From Erythrobacter donghaensis (GTDB lineage: Bacteria; Pseudomonadota; Alphaproteobacteria; Sphingomonadales; Sphingomonadaceae), in the NCBI RefSeq assembly GCF_001557325.1, contig NZ_LSJS01000302.1, forward strand, positions 1 through 64,000: a stretch of 64,000 nucleotides of DNA, in the 5' to 3' direction. Shown piece by piece: positions 47,323-57,601 of the stretch. The number at the start of each line of letters is the position of its first letter. Position 1 is the first letter of the stretch. The notes below the pieces were generated by a model that saw only the letters and a program-made list of their open reading frames with translations, did not search any database and was not told the DNA's origin. The translations under genes and the position numbers were made by a program.

Positions 47323-47374
47323 GTTGGGTCTCCTGTTGCTGTGTTCCGGGGCTGTCCCGGGGATGCCAGGTACT

Positions 47375-47390
47375 TTGCATCACCCGTGCC
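47375..47390 (-). promoter_or_regulatory. sigma-54-type promoter upstream of the peptide/PspC genes
   Basis: On the minus strand TGGCACGGGTGATGCA has GG and GC spaced by exactly 10 nt and differs from the TGGCACG-N4-TTGCW consensus by one base in the -12 block. The predicted transcript starts near 47364, about 40 nt before copy A. E. coli pspABCDE is also sigma-54 dependent. An activator site was not identified. Confidence 0.65.
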
Positions 47391-47554
47391 AAACTCGAAA
47401 AATGGCCGAATTCCGCCCTTTTCCATCTTTCGCCCCGCAAACGCCTCGTTAAGCAAAACGAAAGCTTGGGAAAATTTGCCAAGGATTGGGATCGGCGATT
47501 TTGCGACCGCCGCACTGGCCAAACCGCCCCCCTCCCGCTACCCCCGCAAGGGCC

Positions 47555-48643
47555 ATGGGCCTCAGCCGCATCAGCCTCGAAAACTTCCGCAACCACCCCG
47601 CGACCTCGCTCGCAGAGACCGCGCATTTCAACCTGCTGGTGGGCGAGAACGGGGCGGGCAAGACCAATCTTCTCGAAGCGCTCTCGCTGCTCGGCCCCGG
47701 GCGCGGCCTGAGGCGCGCGAACCTCGGCGATCTCGCGCGGCGTACCGCGCCAGGCGCTCCGCCCCTCCCCTTCGCCATCGGGGCGAGCCTGACCGAGGCG
47801 GGCACGGTCTCGGCGCGGCTCGGCACCTATACCGAGGACGGCGCGCCCCAGCGGCGGCTGGTGCGCGTCAACGGCGCCCCCGCGACCGCCGCGAGCCTTG
47901 CCGAGTGGCTCGCCCTGTCATGGCTCACCCCGGCGATGGACGGGCTGTTCACCGACAGCGCGGGCGCGCGGCGGCGGTTCATGGACCGCATGGCCTTGGC
48001 CCTCGCCCCCGATCACGCGCGGCGGGTGAACGCGCTCGAAGCGGCGCTGCGCGAACGCGGCAAGCTGCTCGAGACCGGCGGCGATCCGCGCTGGCTCGAT
48101 GCTATCGAGGCGCAGGCGGCCGATCACGGCGCGGCGGTCGCGCGCGCCCGCGCCGAGCTGGTGCTGCGCCTCGCCGACGAGCTTTCCGCTCTACCGCCGG
48201 AGCCCTTCGCGCGGCCCACCCTTACCTACCGTCCCGGCGGCCCGTCCGACGAGACCGCCCTTCGCGCCGAGCTCGCCCGCGGCCGCCCGCGTGACCGTGC
48301 CGCAGGCCGCGCGCTCACGGGGCCTCAACGCGACGAGCTCGAGGTGCGCATGGCCTCCACCGGCCAGCCTGCCGCCACCTGCTCGACCGGCGAGCAGAAG
48401 GCGATGCTGATCGCCATCACGCTGGCCCACGGCATCCTTGCCGCCGCCGGGCGCCCCTCGGTTCTGCTGCTCGACGAGGTCGCCGCGCATCTTGATCCCG
48501 TCCGCCGCGCCGAGCTGTTCCGGCGGCTGCGCGAGGGCCGCGCGCAGGTGTGGATGACGGGCACCGAACTCGCCCCCTTCGAGGCCCTGCGCGGCGAGGC
48601 CGCGGTGTGGCGGGTTTCGGGCGGCGGCGTGGAGCGGCTTTAG
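47555..48643 (+). CDS. recF: DNA replication and repair protein RecF
   Basis: RecF, with RecO and RecR, loads RecA at gaps. The 362-residue protein has the Walker A GENGAGKT at residues 30-37, the signature STGEQKAMLI and the Walker B VLLLDEVAAHLD. ATG 47555 precedes GLSRISLENFRNH, the usual start. dnaA, dnaN and gyrB are not adjacent, unlike in E. coli. Its 3' end overlaps the convergent esterase gene by 4 nt. Confidence 0.96.
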   Translation: MGLSRISLENFRNHPATSLAETAHFNLLVGENGAGKTNLLEALSLLGPGRGLRRANLGDLARRTAPGAPPLPFAIGASLTEAGTVSARLGTYTEDGAPQRRLVRVNGAPATAASLAEWLALSWLTPAMDGLFTDSAGARRRFMDRMALALAPDHARRVNALEAALRERGKLLETGGDPRWLDAIEAQAADHGAAVARARAELVLRLADELSALPPEPFARPTLTYRPGGPSDETALRAELARGRPRDRAAGRALTGPQRDELEVRMASTGQPAATCSTGEQKAMLIAITLAHGILAAAGRPSVLLLDEVAAHLDPVRRAELFRRLREGRAQVWMTGTELAPFEALRGEAAVWRVSGGGVERL

Positions 48644-49377
48644 CGCGCAGGCGTCGCGGCGGGTGCAGGCGCAGGCAGCGCGCCCTCCACCTCGTCCAGC
48701 GTCGCGGCCACCAGCCGTTCGATGCCGTCGGCGGTCGGGTGGATGCGGTCCGACTGGAACAGCGAAGGATCGCGATAGATCGTCTCGAGCCAGAAGGGGA
48801 TCAGCGTGGCGCCATATTCCTTCGCCAGATCGGCATAGATCGCATCGAACTGCGCCTGATATTCCGGCCCGTAATTGGGCGGGCTGCGCATCCCCATCAG
48901 CAGCACCGGCACCTTCTCGCGCTTGAGGATCGCGAGCATCTTGCCGAGGTTTGCCTTCGTCTCCTCCGGCTTCAGCCCGCGCAGCAGGTCGTTGCCGCCA
49001 AGCTCGAGAATGAACAGCGCCGGGGGCGTCTTCTGCGCGGCGAGGGTGAATTCGAGCCGCTGCAAGCCCGCCGCCGTCGTATCGCCCGAGACGCCTGCGT
49101 TGATCACGTCGGCATTGATCCCCTTGGCGCGCAGCGCGGCCTCGAGCTTCTCGGGATAGGCATCGCGCGGGTCGAGGCCGTAGCCGGCGAAGAGGCTGTC
49201 GCCGAAAGCGATCACCTTGCGCTCGGGCCCCATCACCGGGATCGCGGGGAGCGCGGGCTCGCCATCCTCGGCGATCTCGGGGGCATTGGCGGCGTCCTCG
49301 GCCGCATCCGAGCAGGCCGCCAGCACCAGCAGCGCGCCCGCAACGCCGGCAAAATTCGACCAAGAGCGCTTGTGCAT
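48640..49377 (-). CDS. TesA-like SGNH arylesterase/lysophospholipase, lipoprotein
   Basis: The SGNH hydrolase has FGDSLFAGYGLD (nucleophile Ser), the Gly in GVSGDTTAAG, GGNDLLRG, and the Asp-His pair in DRIHPTADG. A lipobox-like LVLAAC suggests a lipid anchor in the envelope. About 245 residues from ATG 49377, which has GGAAGG 8 nt upstream; ATG 49392 is also possible. It is divergent from the ABC/FtsX pair, matching the tesA-ybbA-ybbP neighbourhood known in other proteobacteria. Confidence 0.9.
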   Translation of the reverse strand: MHKRSWSNFAGVAGALLVLAACSDAAEDAANAPEIAEDGEPALPAIPVMGPERKVIAFGDSLFAGYGLDPRDAYPEKLEAALRAKGINADVINAGVSGDTTAAGLQRLEFTLAAQKTPPALFILELGGNDLLRGLKPEETKANLGKMLAILKREKVPVLLMGMRSPPNYGPEYQAQFDAIYADLAKEYGATLIPFWLETIYRDPSLFQSDRIHPTADGIERLVAATLDEVEGALPAPAPAATPAR

Positions 49378-49436
49378 CCGCGAGCCTTCCATACCTGTAG
49401 CTTGTTGCTCCCCCCCACCTATGCCATCGGAACCTA

Positions 49437-50129
49437 GTGACAAGTCCCTCTCTCGCAATCAGCGCCCGCAACCTCACCCTGACCCTCGGCGGCACCGCTT
49501 CGCCGGTGACGATCCTGCGCGGGATCGATCTCGATGTGCCGCAGGGCCAGGTCGTCGCGCTGCTCGGCCCTTCGGGATCGGGCAAAAGCTCGCTGATGGC
49601 GGTGCTCTCGGGCCTCGAACGTGCGAGCGGGGGGAGCCTCGAGGTGGCGGGCGCCGATTTCGCAGCGCTGGATGAAGACGGGCTTGCCGCCGCGCGGCGG
49701 GGCCGGATCGGGATCGTGCTCCAGGCCTTCCACCTGCTCCCCACCATGACCGCGGCCGAGAATGTCGCAACCCCGATGGAACTGGCGGGAATGCCCGACG
49801 CGAGCCCCCGCGCGCTCGCCGAGCTGGAGGCGGTCGGCCTCAGCCATCGCACGGGGCACTATCCCACCCAGCTTTCGGGCGGCGAGCAGCAGCGCGTCGC
49901 CATCGCCCGCGCGACCGCCCCGCGACCAGGGCTGATCTTCGCCGACGAGCCGACCGGCAACCTCGATGCCGCGACCGGCGAGGAGATCATCAAGCTGCTC
50001 CTCGCACGGCGTGCCGAGACCGGGGCGACGCTGCTGATCATCACCCACGATGCCGCGCTCGCCGCGCGCTGCGAGCGGGTGCTGACCATGGCAGACGGCA
50101 TGATCGTCTCGGACACGGCGGCCGCATGA
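49437..50129 (+). CDS. ABC transporter ATPase, YbbA/LolD type
   Basis: The 230-residue ATPase has the Walker [10 protein letters not shown], the signature [14 protein letters not shown] and Walker [13 protein letters not shown]. The start is GTG 49437. The following FtsX-like permease overlaps by 4 nt. MacB/LolD-type ATPases with one large permease act as mechanotransmission or lipid/lipoprotein export systems; the cargo is unknown. Confidence 0.93.
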   Translation: MTSPSLAISARNLTLTLGGTASPVTILRGIDLDVPQGQVVALLGPSGSGKSSLMAVLSGLERASGGSLEVAGADFAALDEDGLAAARRGRIGIVLQAFHLLPTMTAAENVATPMELAGMPDASPRALAELEAVGLSHRTGHYPTQLSGGEQQRVAIARATAPRPGLIFADEPTGNLDAATGEEIIKLLLARRAETGATLLIITHDAALAARCERVLTMADGMIVSDTAAA

Positions 50130-52651
50130 GCCTTCCGTTTTCGACCGCCTGGCGCATCGCCCGGCGCGATCTCAACGCGCGCTTCCGGGGCCTGCGCCTC
50201 CTGCTGGTGTGCATCTTCCTCGGCACCGCCGCGCTCGCCGCGATCGGCACGCTGACCGCGGCAATCGAGAACGAGCTTGCTTCCAGCGGGCAGGAACTGC
50301 TCGGCGGCGATATCGAGGTCGAGGTGTGGCAGCGCGATCTGCGCCCCGACGAGGTAAAGGCGCTCTCCGCCTATGGCACGATCTCCAGCGGCTACCGCAT
50401 GCAGGCGATGGCGAGCACGCCCGAGGCCGCCGCGCCGATCGAATTGAAGGCGGTTGACGGCAAGTGGCCGATGTTCGGCACATTGCTGCTCGCCGACGGC
50501 CGCAAGGTTGCAGCGCCCACCGGCAAGGACGCCTGGGTCGCCGCCACCGCGCTTGAACGGCTCGGGATCAAGGTCGGCGAGAGCTTCAAGGTCGGCACCG
50601 TCACGCTCCGGGCAGCCGGCGTCATCGCGGACGAGCCCGACCGGCTGTCCGAGGGCTTCCAGCTCGGCCCCACGATCATCGTCGCGCAAGGCGTGCCCGC
50701 CGAGGCCGGCTTGCTGGCCCCCGGCGCACTCTACCAGAGCAAGACCCGCGTCGCCTTCGCCAATCCCGCGCGCGATCCTTCCGCGGTCGAGGAGGCCATC
50801 GCGGAGCGCTTCCCCACCGCCGGCTTCGACATCCGCACCCGCGACCGCGCCTCGCCCGGCGCAGACCGCTTCGTGCGGCAGATGAGCGATTTCCTCACGC
50901 TGGTGGGCCTTGCCGCGCTGGTGATCGCGGGGATCGGGATTGCGGGCGGCGTGTCGTCCTATCTCGACCAGCGCCGCGCGAGCATCGCGACGCTGAAGGT
51001 GCTGGGGGCGACCTCCGCCGACATCGTGCGCATCTATGCCATGCAGATCGGCGTCGCGGCGCTTGCGGGGAGCCTCGCCGGGCTCGCGGCGGGCGTGCTC
51101 GTCACCCCGCTGCTGGCGAGCGCGCTGCAAGGCCTGTTGCCGGTCGAGAGCGGCTTCATCATCTCGCCCCCCGCCCTGCTGCTGGCGGCGTCTTACGGCC
51201 TGCTGGTGGCCTTCGCCTTTGCCGCTGCACCCCTGCTGCGCGCGCGGACCTTCCCTGCCATGGCGCTGATGCGCTCCGGCATCGTGCCGCTGGCGCGTGA
51301 CCGGCGGGCGTTGCTCGCCACCGGGATCGGCATTGCTGGCGTCTGCGCGCTCGCGCTGCTGACCACTGCGCAGCCAATGCTCTCGGGCGGGTTCCTGCTC
51401 GGCGCGGGCGGCGCGCTGGCGCTGCTGGCCGGGATCGGCTGGGGCATCCAGACCCTCGCCCGCCGCCTGCCGAGGCCGCGCAACCCGCTGCTCAGGAGCG
51501 CGATCGCCAACATTCACCGCCCCGGCGCGCCGACCGGCGCGCTGGTCACGGCATTGGGCTTCGGCCTCGCCGCCTTCGTGCTGCTCGCCGCCGTCCAGAG
51601 CGCGATCGACGGCAACATCGCCCGCCGCGTGCCGATGGAGGCGCCCGATTACTTCGTGCTCGACGTGCCGGTCGCCAAGGAGCCGCGCTTCTTCGCACTG
51701 GTCCAGCGCGAATTCCCCAAGGCCGCGCTGCGCACCGTCCCCACCCTGCGCGGCGCGGTGCTCGCCTATGGCCCCAAGGACAAGCGCACCCGCGTCGCCG
51801 ATCTCGAGGAGATCCCCGAGGGCGCCTGGGTGCTGCGCGGCGAGCGCGCGCTGACCTATGCCGACACCACGCCCGAGGGCAACCGCGTGATCGCGGGCCA
51901 ATGGTGGAGCCCGTTCCACAAGGGCGAGCCGCTGGTCTCGATCGACGCCGAATTCGCCCGCGCCGTCGGCCTCGAGGTCGGCGACTACCTCACCATCGGC
52001 ATCCTCGGCACCGAGCGCACCGCGCGCATCGCCAATATCCGCGAGATCGACTGGGAGAGCATGGGCTTCAACTTCGTGCTGGTGTTCAGCCGCAATGCGA
52101 TAAGCGACGCGCCGCACAACCTTTCGGCGACCATCGACCTGCCCGAGGGCGCCGATCCCGCCGCGCGCGGCCGCCTGCTGCGCGCGCTGGTCAAGGAAAT
52201 GCCTTCTTCCTCGGTGATCGAGGTGGGCGGCATCCTGGTCGAGGCGCGAAAGCTGCTCGAGCAAGTGAGCCTTGCAACCCTCGCCGCGGCCGCGGTGACG
52301 GTGCTGGCAGGGCTCGCGGTGCTGATGGGCGCGATCGCTGCGGCGCGCGCGGCGCGCACTTACGATACGGTGATGCTGCGCGTGCTCGGGGCGAGCCGAC
52401 GGCAGATCCTGCTGTTGCAGCTTGCCGAATATGGCCCCCTCGCCGGACTGCTGGCGCTGGTCGCGCTCGCGCTTGGCGGCGGGCTTGCCTGGGTGGTCAT
52501 CACCCAGCTGTTCGAGTTCGACTGGCTGCCCGACTGGGGCGAGGTGCTGGGCGTGCTCGGCCTGGGCACCGCCCTGGTGCTCGGCTTCGCGCTCGCCGGC
52601 TCGCTGCCCCTGCTGGGGGCGAAACCGGCAAGAGCGCTGCGCGAGCTCTAG
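50126..52651 (+). CDS. FtsX-family ABC permease, YbbP type
   Basis: The 841-residue permease has an N-terminal helix ([20 protein letters not shown]), a large periplasmic domain, two FtsX units, and about ten membrane segments in all (for example [20 protein letters not shown] and [20 protein letters not shown]), like E. coli YbbP. The ATG overlaps the ATPase stop (ATGA). Likely role: envelope lipid or lysophospholipid handling with the TesA-like esterase; this is inferred from context. Confidence 0.9.
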   Translation: MSLPFSTAWRIARRDLNARFRGLRLLLVCIFLGTAALAAIGTLTAAIENELASSGQELLGGDIEVEVWQRDLRPDEVKALSAYGTISSGYRMQAMASTPEAAAPIELKAVDGKWPMFGTLLLADGRKVAAPTGKDAWVAATALERLGIKVGESFKVGTVTLRAAGVIADEPDRLSEGFQLGPTIIVAQGVPAEAGLLAPGALYQSKTRVAFANPARDPSAVEEAIAERFPTAGFDIRTRDRASPGADRFVRQMSDFLTLVGLAALVIAGIGIAGGVSSYLDQRRASIATLKVLGATSADIVRIYAMQIGVAALAGSLAGLAAGVLVTPLLASALQGLLPVESGFIISPPALLLAASYGLLVAFAFAAAPLLRARTFPAMALMRSGIVPLARDRRALLATGIGIAGVCALALLTTAQPMLSGGFLLGAGGALALLAGIGWGIQTLARRLPRPRNPLLRSAIANIHRPGAPTGALVTALGFGLAAFVLLAAVQSAIDGNIARRVPMEAPDYFVLDVPVAKEPRFFALVQREFPKAALRTVPTLRGAVLAYGPKDKRTRVADLEEIPEGAWVLRGERALTYADTTPEGNRVIAGQWWSPFHKGEPLVSIDAEFARAVGLEVGDYLTIGILGTERTARIANIREIDWESMGFNFVLVFSRNAISDAPHNLSATIDLPEGADPAARGRLLRALVKEMPSSSVIEVGGILVEARKLLEQVSLATLAAAAVTVLAGLAVLMGAIAAARAARTYDTVMLRVLGASRRQILLLQLAEYGPLAGLLALVALALGGGLAWVVITQLFEFDWLPDWGEVLGVLGLGTALVLGFALAGSLPLLGAKPARALREL

Positions 52652-53517
52652 GCGAAGACCGACTCCAACCGCTCCGCCCCGCCGCCGGTCACCTCGTTGT
52701 GCAGCGCCGCCATGAAGGACGAGGCGAACATCATGTAGACCACGAAAGCGGGCAGGAACACGAACGGCAGCAGCAACAGCAGCAGCGGCGCGCCCGAAGC
52801 GGGATCGGCATTCACCGCACTGGTGAACACCAGCCCGAAGGGCAGGCCGAGCGCCACCAGCGTCAGCAACCCGTAAGCGACAAGCGCAAGGAAGATGCCG
52901 AGCACCCGCCCCCGCGTCACCGTCCAGCTGCGCCGGATCGCGGCGATCGGATTGAACACCTGATCCACTGCCACCACCGGCACCAGCACTGCGAGGCGGC
53001 AGGCGAGATAGGCCATCACGGGCAGGAACAGCAGAAGCAGGCCGATGCCGACGATGCCCCCGGCCGTGCCGCCGCCCAAGCCGGCCACGCCCGCCACGCC
53101 GAACACCAGCGCCGCGAGTGCGAAATAGCCGACCGCGAGGATCACCGAGATCACGAAGAACGGCAGCGCGCTCTTGAACCCGCGCGCCATCGCATTGCCG
53201 AAGGAGGCCTCCTCGAGCGGCGAGGCCAGCGTCACCATCGCCGCCTGCTGCGCGAGTACCAGCACCAGATAGGCGCCGTAGAACAGCACCATGAAGAGGA
53301 TGAGGAAGATGCCCATGCCGGTGATCGCGGCCGGATCATCGAACCCTGCCCCGATGCCCACCGCACCTGCCGCGCCCATGATCGCCAGAATGATCGTGAG
53401 GAACACCGAGCCCACCATCTGGATCGCGAAGAACACCGCGAACATGCCGAGCAGAAGCCAGAAGCGCTGGCGCAGCATCGCCCAGCTGGTCGCAAACACG
53501 CGTCCGATATCGATCAT
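52648..53517 (-). CDS. integral membrane protein of unknown function (GDPD membrane-domain-like)
   Basis: The 289-residue product has about six hydrophobic segments (for example [60 protein letters not shown]). A conserved-looking [20 protein letters not shown] followed by [19 protein letters not shown] resembles the membrane domain found in glycerophosphodiesterase-type and related proteins. Function is unknown. ATG 53517 starts [14 protein letters not shown]. Its stop overlaps the convergent permease by 4 nt. Confidence 0.75.
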   Translation of the reverse strand: MIDIGRVFATSWAMLRQRFWLLLGMFAVFFAIQMVGSVFLTIILAIMGAAGAVGIGAGFDDPAAITGMGIFLILFMVLFYGAYLVLVLAQQAAMVTLASPLEEASFGNAMARGFKSALPFFVISVILAVGYFALAALVFGVAGVAGLGGGTAGGIVGIGLLLLFLPVMAYLACRLAVLVPVVAVDQVFNPIAAIRRSWTVTRGRVLGIFLALVAYGLLTLVALGLPFGLVFTSAVNADPASGAPLLLLLLPFVFLPAFVVYMMFASSFMAALHNEVTGGGAERLESVFA

Positions 53518-53612
53518 GAAAGTCCCCTTGCGGTCATCCCCTTGCCGCAAGGTGCAGGATGCATGGGACAAATGCCCGATGCAAATGGAAAAGCCGGCAG
53601 TGCGGCGCGGCG

Positions 53613-54008
53613 CTATTCGAACAGGGCTGCATCGATCGCGACCGCGCGCGGATCCTCGCCGTAGCGGTTGGCGCCGGGGGTGCCCCCTGCCAGCATCAGC
53701 CACAGGAACCAGCCCACGCCGAGATAGGGCAGGAACATCACGGTCAGCATCCAGCCGCTGGTGTTGTGATCGTGCACCCGCCGCACCTGCAGCGCGAGGG
53801 TCGGCAGGCCGAAGACCAGCATCCAGAGCGCCAGCACCGCCAGCACGAGGTTCTCGCGGAGCGGCCCGTCGGGCAGGAGCGTGAGCAGGTTGAAGGCCGC
53901 GGCAAGAAAGCCGAACTGCCACAGGACGAAGCCCCAGTACTCGCCCCGGCGCGCGCGGCCGCGGAAATCGAGGCTGCGGCGCAGGGGCTGGACGAGGCTC
54001 GCGAACAT
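53613..54008 (-). CDS. DUF805 family membrane protein
   Basis: The 131-residue protein has the DUF805 N-terminus (SLDFRGRARRGEYWGFVLWQ), three to four membrane helices and VRRVHDHNTSGWMLTVMFLP, then NRYGEDPR. Such proteins are inner-membrane proteins of unknown function. ATG 54008 is used because the family starts at this point. Confidence 0.88.
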   Translation of the reverse strand: MFASLVQPLRRSLDFRGRARRGEYWGFVLWQFGFLAAAFNLLTLLPDGPLRENLVLAVLALWMLVFGLPTLALQVRRVHDHNTSGWMLTVMFLPYLGVGWFLWLMLAGGTPGANRYGEDPRAVAIDAALFE

Positions 54009-54071
54009 GTGCGCTTCATCCCTCGCCGCGCAAGGCCGCGCAAGCCCCCGCAAGGCACTGCTCCACAAAGC

Positions 54072-54104
54072 GAAAGGGCCCCGCACCGCAGTGCGAGGCC
54101 CCTC
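54072..54104 (-). terminator. terminator downstream of the TonB-dependent receptor gene
   Basis: On the minus strand GGGGCCTCGCAC, loop TGCG, GTGCGGGGCCCTTTCG form a hairpin with one bulge, about 25 nt after the receptor stop. Confidence 0.7.
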
Positions 54105-54129
54105 CCCCGTTGCCTTGCGAAAAGGCGAC

Positions 54130-56697
54130 TTAGAACTTGAAGCGCACGAGGCCGCCATAGGTGCGCGGCTGGCTCGGATAGCCCGAGACCGTGCCGGCCT
54201 GCGCGACGCCGTCGAACACCGTGATGATGTACTGGTCGTCAAGCAGGTTGCGCGCCCAGGCGCCGACTTCGAGCCCGTTCGAAAGCTGGAAGATCATCGA
54301 AGCGTTGACCAGGTTGACCTCGCGCTGGAAGATCCGCGGATCGCGGCGCGCGGTCACCGGACCATTGAAGGTCGGCAGGCCGTTGTTGATGTCGACATTG
54401 CTTTCGTGGCTGTAGTCGATGCGGCTGATCAGCTTGTTGTCGCCGATCTCGAGCGTGTGGGTCGCCGAGGTCGCGATGCTCCAGCCCGGGATGCCGCCGG
54501 GACGGAAGCCGGTGAGGTCGCCCACCGGGCTTTCGGTGAAGCTGTCGAACGTCGGGTCGAGGTGGGTGGTGGCGAAGGTGAAGACCAGATTGTCGCTCGG
54601 ACGGATCGTGGCGTCGAGTTCGAAGCCGCGCACCGACTGCTGACCGGCGTTGTTCAGCTGGAAGCCGGTGCCGGTGAACAGGAAGCTCTGGAAGCCGGTG
54701 ATGGTCTGGTCGAACACCGCGACGTTGAGGCCGAAGCCGTCCCACTGGCCCTTGAAGCCGACCTCATAGACCTCGGCATTTTCCGGGCCGGCGAAGCGCG
54801 AACCGGTGGAGAGGTTCGGGATGCCGAGGCCGGCATTGGTGATCGGCGAGGCCGGAGCGGCAAAGCTCGAGCGGCCCGGCCCCGGAATATAGTCGCCGAA
54901 GGACGGGCGGCTGTCGCGCGAGAGATTGACCGAGCTCGCCTTGAAGCCGGTCGCGTAGCTGAAGTAGACGTTGATCTCGGGCGATACCTGATAGGCGATG
55001 CGGCCGAGGTAGGTGAGCTTGTCGTCGCGGGTCTGGCCCGGTTCGACCGCGTTCGGGATGGTCAGGAACGGCGGCTGGAACTGGAACGCCGACAGGCCGA
55101 GCAGCGGGTTGAGCGTGGGGTTGGTCGCCGCGGCGAGCAGTGCCTGCTGATTGGCGGCTGGAAGCGCCTGGAATTGCGCCCGGCTGGTGACCGCACCGGC
55201 CGTCGCACCGGTGATGAAGGCATCGACGAGGTTGATGTTCGCCAGCTCGTCGAAGGCCTGGCCCGCCAGCGCGAAATCCTTCTTGTCGTCGGTGTAGTTG
55301 AAGCCGCCGGTGATCACGAGGCCATCGATCGGCTCGAAATCGACGGTGCCGAACACCGACCAGGCGGTGTTGTCCATCGCATACTGCTCGGCCGTCAGCG
55401 GCCCGGCGCTGAAGATCGAGCCCTGCGGCAGGCCGAGACCCGCTTCCACCCCGTTGAAGGTCAGCGGGTTGCCCGCGAGTAGCGCGAAGAAGGTGCGCGC
55501 GTCGGGCCCGGTGGTGAGGCGGCTGTCCTGGGTGATCGATTCATCGAAGTAGAAGCCGCCGAGCAGGAAGTTGATCGGGCCGTCGAAGTCCGAGGTCAGG
55601 CGCAGTTCCTGAGTGAAGGTCTTCACTTCCTGGTCGCGCGTTTCGGTCACGATGTCTGCGCTGGTGAAGTCGACGTCCTGGTCGAGGAAGTTCTTCAGCT
55701 CGCGGTAGGCGGTGATCGAGGTGAAGGTCAGCGGACCGGTGCTCCAGTCGGCCTGGATCGAGCCGCCGTAGTTGTCGACGGTGTTGCGCGGCACCTGGCT
55801 GAGGAAGGTGTTGTAGCTGAAGAAGTCGGTGTCGAGCGCGCCGCCCACCCCGACGATGGCGGGCGCCGTCGGGCCGGCGACGAGAGTCGAGACCTGGCAG
55901 CACACTTCGTCGATGTTCGAGTAGTCGCCGATGATGCGGATCCGGACATCCGGGGTCGGCTCGATCAGCAGCTGGCCGCGCGCCGACCAGCGGTTGCGGT
56001 CCGAGAGCTCCTCGTCGAGGTTGACGATGGTGGCATAGCCGTCACGCCGGTTGTAGCTGCCGTCGAGCGCGAAGGCGATGTTATCGGTGATCGGGCCGGT
56101 CACTTCGCCCTTGACGATCAGCGCGTTGTAATTGCCGTAGCTGATCTCGCCCTGACCGCCGAACTCGAATTGCGGCTCCTTGGTGACGACCGAGATCACG
56201 CCGGCCGATGCATTCTTGCCGAACAGGGTCGATTGGGGCCCGTTCAGCACTTCGATGCGCTGGACCCCGTTGAGGTCGGACAGCGCCGCGGCCGAGCGCG
56301 AGCGGAACACGCCGTCGATGAACACGCCGACCGAGGGCTCGATCCCGAAGTTGTTGTCGCCGTTGCCGAAGCCGCGGATGATGAAGGTGGTGGCCGAAGC
56401 GCTCTGCAGCTGGCTGACGCGCAGCGAGGGGGTGACGGTCTGGAGGTCGAGAATGTCGCGGATCTGCGCCTGCTCGAGCGTCTCGCCGCTGGTCACCGAG
56501 ACCGAGATCGGGGTTTCCTGCAGGGTCTGCTCGCGCTTGGACGCGGTGACGATGATGACGTTGCTGCTTTCCGGGTCATCGACCGCCGGCTCTTCGGCGT
56601 CCTGCGCGAGCGCCACGCCGGGCATGGCAAGGCAGGCAGCGCCCGCGAGCAGGGTGAATCGATATGCGCCGGCAGCGCCGGTGAAGGTCGAACGCAT
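54130..56697 (-). CDS. TonB-dependent outer-membrane receptor
   Basis: The 855-residue receptor has a signal peptide (cleaved after MPGVALAQ near residue 31), a TonB box-like NVIIVTASKR, a plug domain (about 55-165, with ETPISVSVTSGETLEQAQIR and LNGPQSTLFGKNASAGVISV), and a C-terminal beta-barrel that ends in the terminal aromatic VRFKF. Plug features such as the IRGFG start resemble those of sphingomonad and Bacteroidetes-like receptors. The substrate is unknown; no adjacent regulator, sugar-degradation or siderophore gene is present. ATG 56697 is chosen to begin the signal. Confidence 0.93.
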   Translation of the reverse strand: MRSTFTGAAGAYRFTLLAGAACLAMPGVALAQDAEEPAVDDPESSNVIIVTASKREQTLQETPISVSVTSGETLEQAQIRDILDLQTVTPSLRVSQLQSASATTFIIRGFGNGDNNFGIEPSVGVFIDGVFRSRSAAALSDLNGVQRIEVLNGPQSTLFGKNASAGVISVVTKEPQFEFGGQGEISYGNYNALIVKGEVTGPITDNIAFALDGSYNRRDGYATIVNLDEELSDRNRWSARGQLLIEPTPDVRIRIIGDYSNIDEVCCQVSTLVAGPTAPAIVGVGGALDTDFFSYNTFLSQVPRNTVDNYGGSIQADWSTGPLTFTSITAYRELKNFLDQDVDFTSADIVTETRDQEVKTFTQELRLTSDFDGPINFLLGGFYFDESITQDSRLTTGPDARTFFALLAGNPLTFNGVEAGLGLPQGSIFSAGPLTAEQYAMDNTAWSVFGTVDFEPIDGLVITGGFNYTDDKKDFALAGQAFDELANINLVDAFITGATAGAVTSRAQFQALPAANQQALLAAATNPTLNPLLGLSAFQFQPPFLTIPNAVEPGQTRDDKLTYLGRIAYQVSPEINVYFSYATGFKASSVNLSRDSRPSFGDYIPGPGRSSFAAPASPITNAGLGIPNLSTGSRFAGPENAEVYEVGFKGQWDGFGLNVAVFDQTITGFQSFLFTGTGFQLNNAGQQSVRGFELDATIRPSDNLVFTFATTHLDPTFDSFTESPVGDLTGFRPGGIPGWSIATSATHTLEIGDNKLISRIDYSHESNVDINNGLPTFNGPVTARRDPRIFQREVNLVNASMIFQLSNGLEVGAWARNLLDDQYIITVFDGVAQAGTVSGYPSQPRTYGGLVRFKF

Positions 56698-57024
56698 GGA
56701 AGCTCCTCTCCAAAAATCCCGCGACCCCGGCGCCCTTCTTGGGCACGCACCGTCCCAGTGCGCTCTCTCCCGTGATCGTGTGGCGGCGGTGATAAGCCAG
56801 CGGGGCGTCCGCCACAAGCGGCAGGCTGGCACTTTTGAGGGGCAAGTGACACGAATGTTGCGGAAGAGTCACAGTGGCAACGAGGCGAAATCGGGTGACT
56901 TGCAGCCCGCCACGATGCGCAGCTGACCATTTGACGTTACGGAAACGGCAGGCGGCTGCTGGCCGATGACAAAACCCGATTGCCTCGTCACGGGCTTATG
57001 ATAAACCGTTGTCGGGGGTGCAAA
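56698..57024. other. intergenic region between the TonB receptor and the unknown membrane pair
   Basis: I see no gene. It holds the receptor promoter region and an inverted repeat, TGTGGCGG at 56779-56786 and CCGCCACA at 56809-56816, 22 nt apart. Confidence 0.6.
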
Positions 57025-57549
57025 ATGTCGGAAGTCCAAAAGCGCATTCTGGCTTGGGTCGCGATCTTCCTGCTGGCACTTGCAACTGCCTACGCGCTGT
57101 TGCTCGCTTCAACCGCCTCTGCAGAGGCCATGGTCCAGCCGACCGGCAAAGCCGAAGAGGTCAGGCTGACAGCGGCCTGGCGCTATGCCGCCTTCATGAT
57201 GAGCAACGGCGCCGTGGTCTCGGGCATATTCGCAACCTTCATGGCGATCGTGAGCTTTGCCGTCAGCAGGGTGACGGAGATCTACACGCGCATTTATGAG
57301 GTCGCGGCCATCGTCATCTTGTGCCTGATCGGCATCGCAGCCTCGACTTCGGCCATGGTCGAGGTAAGCGACGCGGTGTCCAACGGCGGGATGGACTTCT
57401 ACCTGTTCAACGCGACACCCTTTGCCCGTGCTTCCGAGCTGATCATCGGCTTCTTCGGCAGCATGATCGGCTGGTTTGCAAGCTTCATGGCCTCGGTGCT
57501 TGGGGTGAGCCTCGCTGACAAGGACGGTGTCCTGCGCAAGCTTTTCTAG
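57025..57549 (+). CDS. polytopic membrane protein of unknown function
   Basis: The 174-residue product has four likely membrane segments (about residues 8-31, 60-82, 95-118 and 142-165). ATG 57025 follows GGGGGTG; an upstream ATG is in frame at 56998. No family is recognised. The next gene follows after 52 nt, so the two may be co-transcribed. Confidence 0.65.
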   Translation: MSEVQKRILAWVAIFLLALATAYALLLASTASAEAMVQPTGKAEEVRLTAAWRYAAFMMSNGAVVSGIFATFMAIVSFAVSRVTEIYTRIYEVAAIVILCLIGIAASTSAMVEVSDAVSNGGMDFYLFNATPFARASELIIGFFGSMIGWFASFMASVLGVSLADKDGVLRKLF

Positions 57550-57601
57550 CACGTACCATCAACACGCAGAGCGCTTGGCGCGCACGAGAAAGGGGCTGGA
57601 C

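Noticed and set aside
56829..56844. TGGCAC near the TonB receptor as a sigma-54 promoter
   Set aside because: The -12 GC dinucleotide is not at the required 10-nt spacing.
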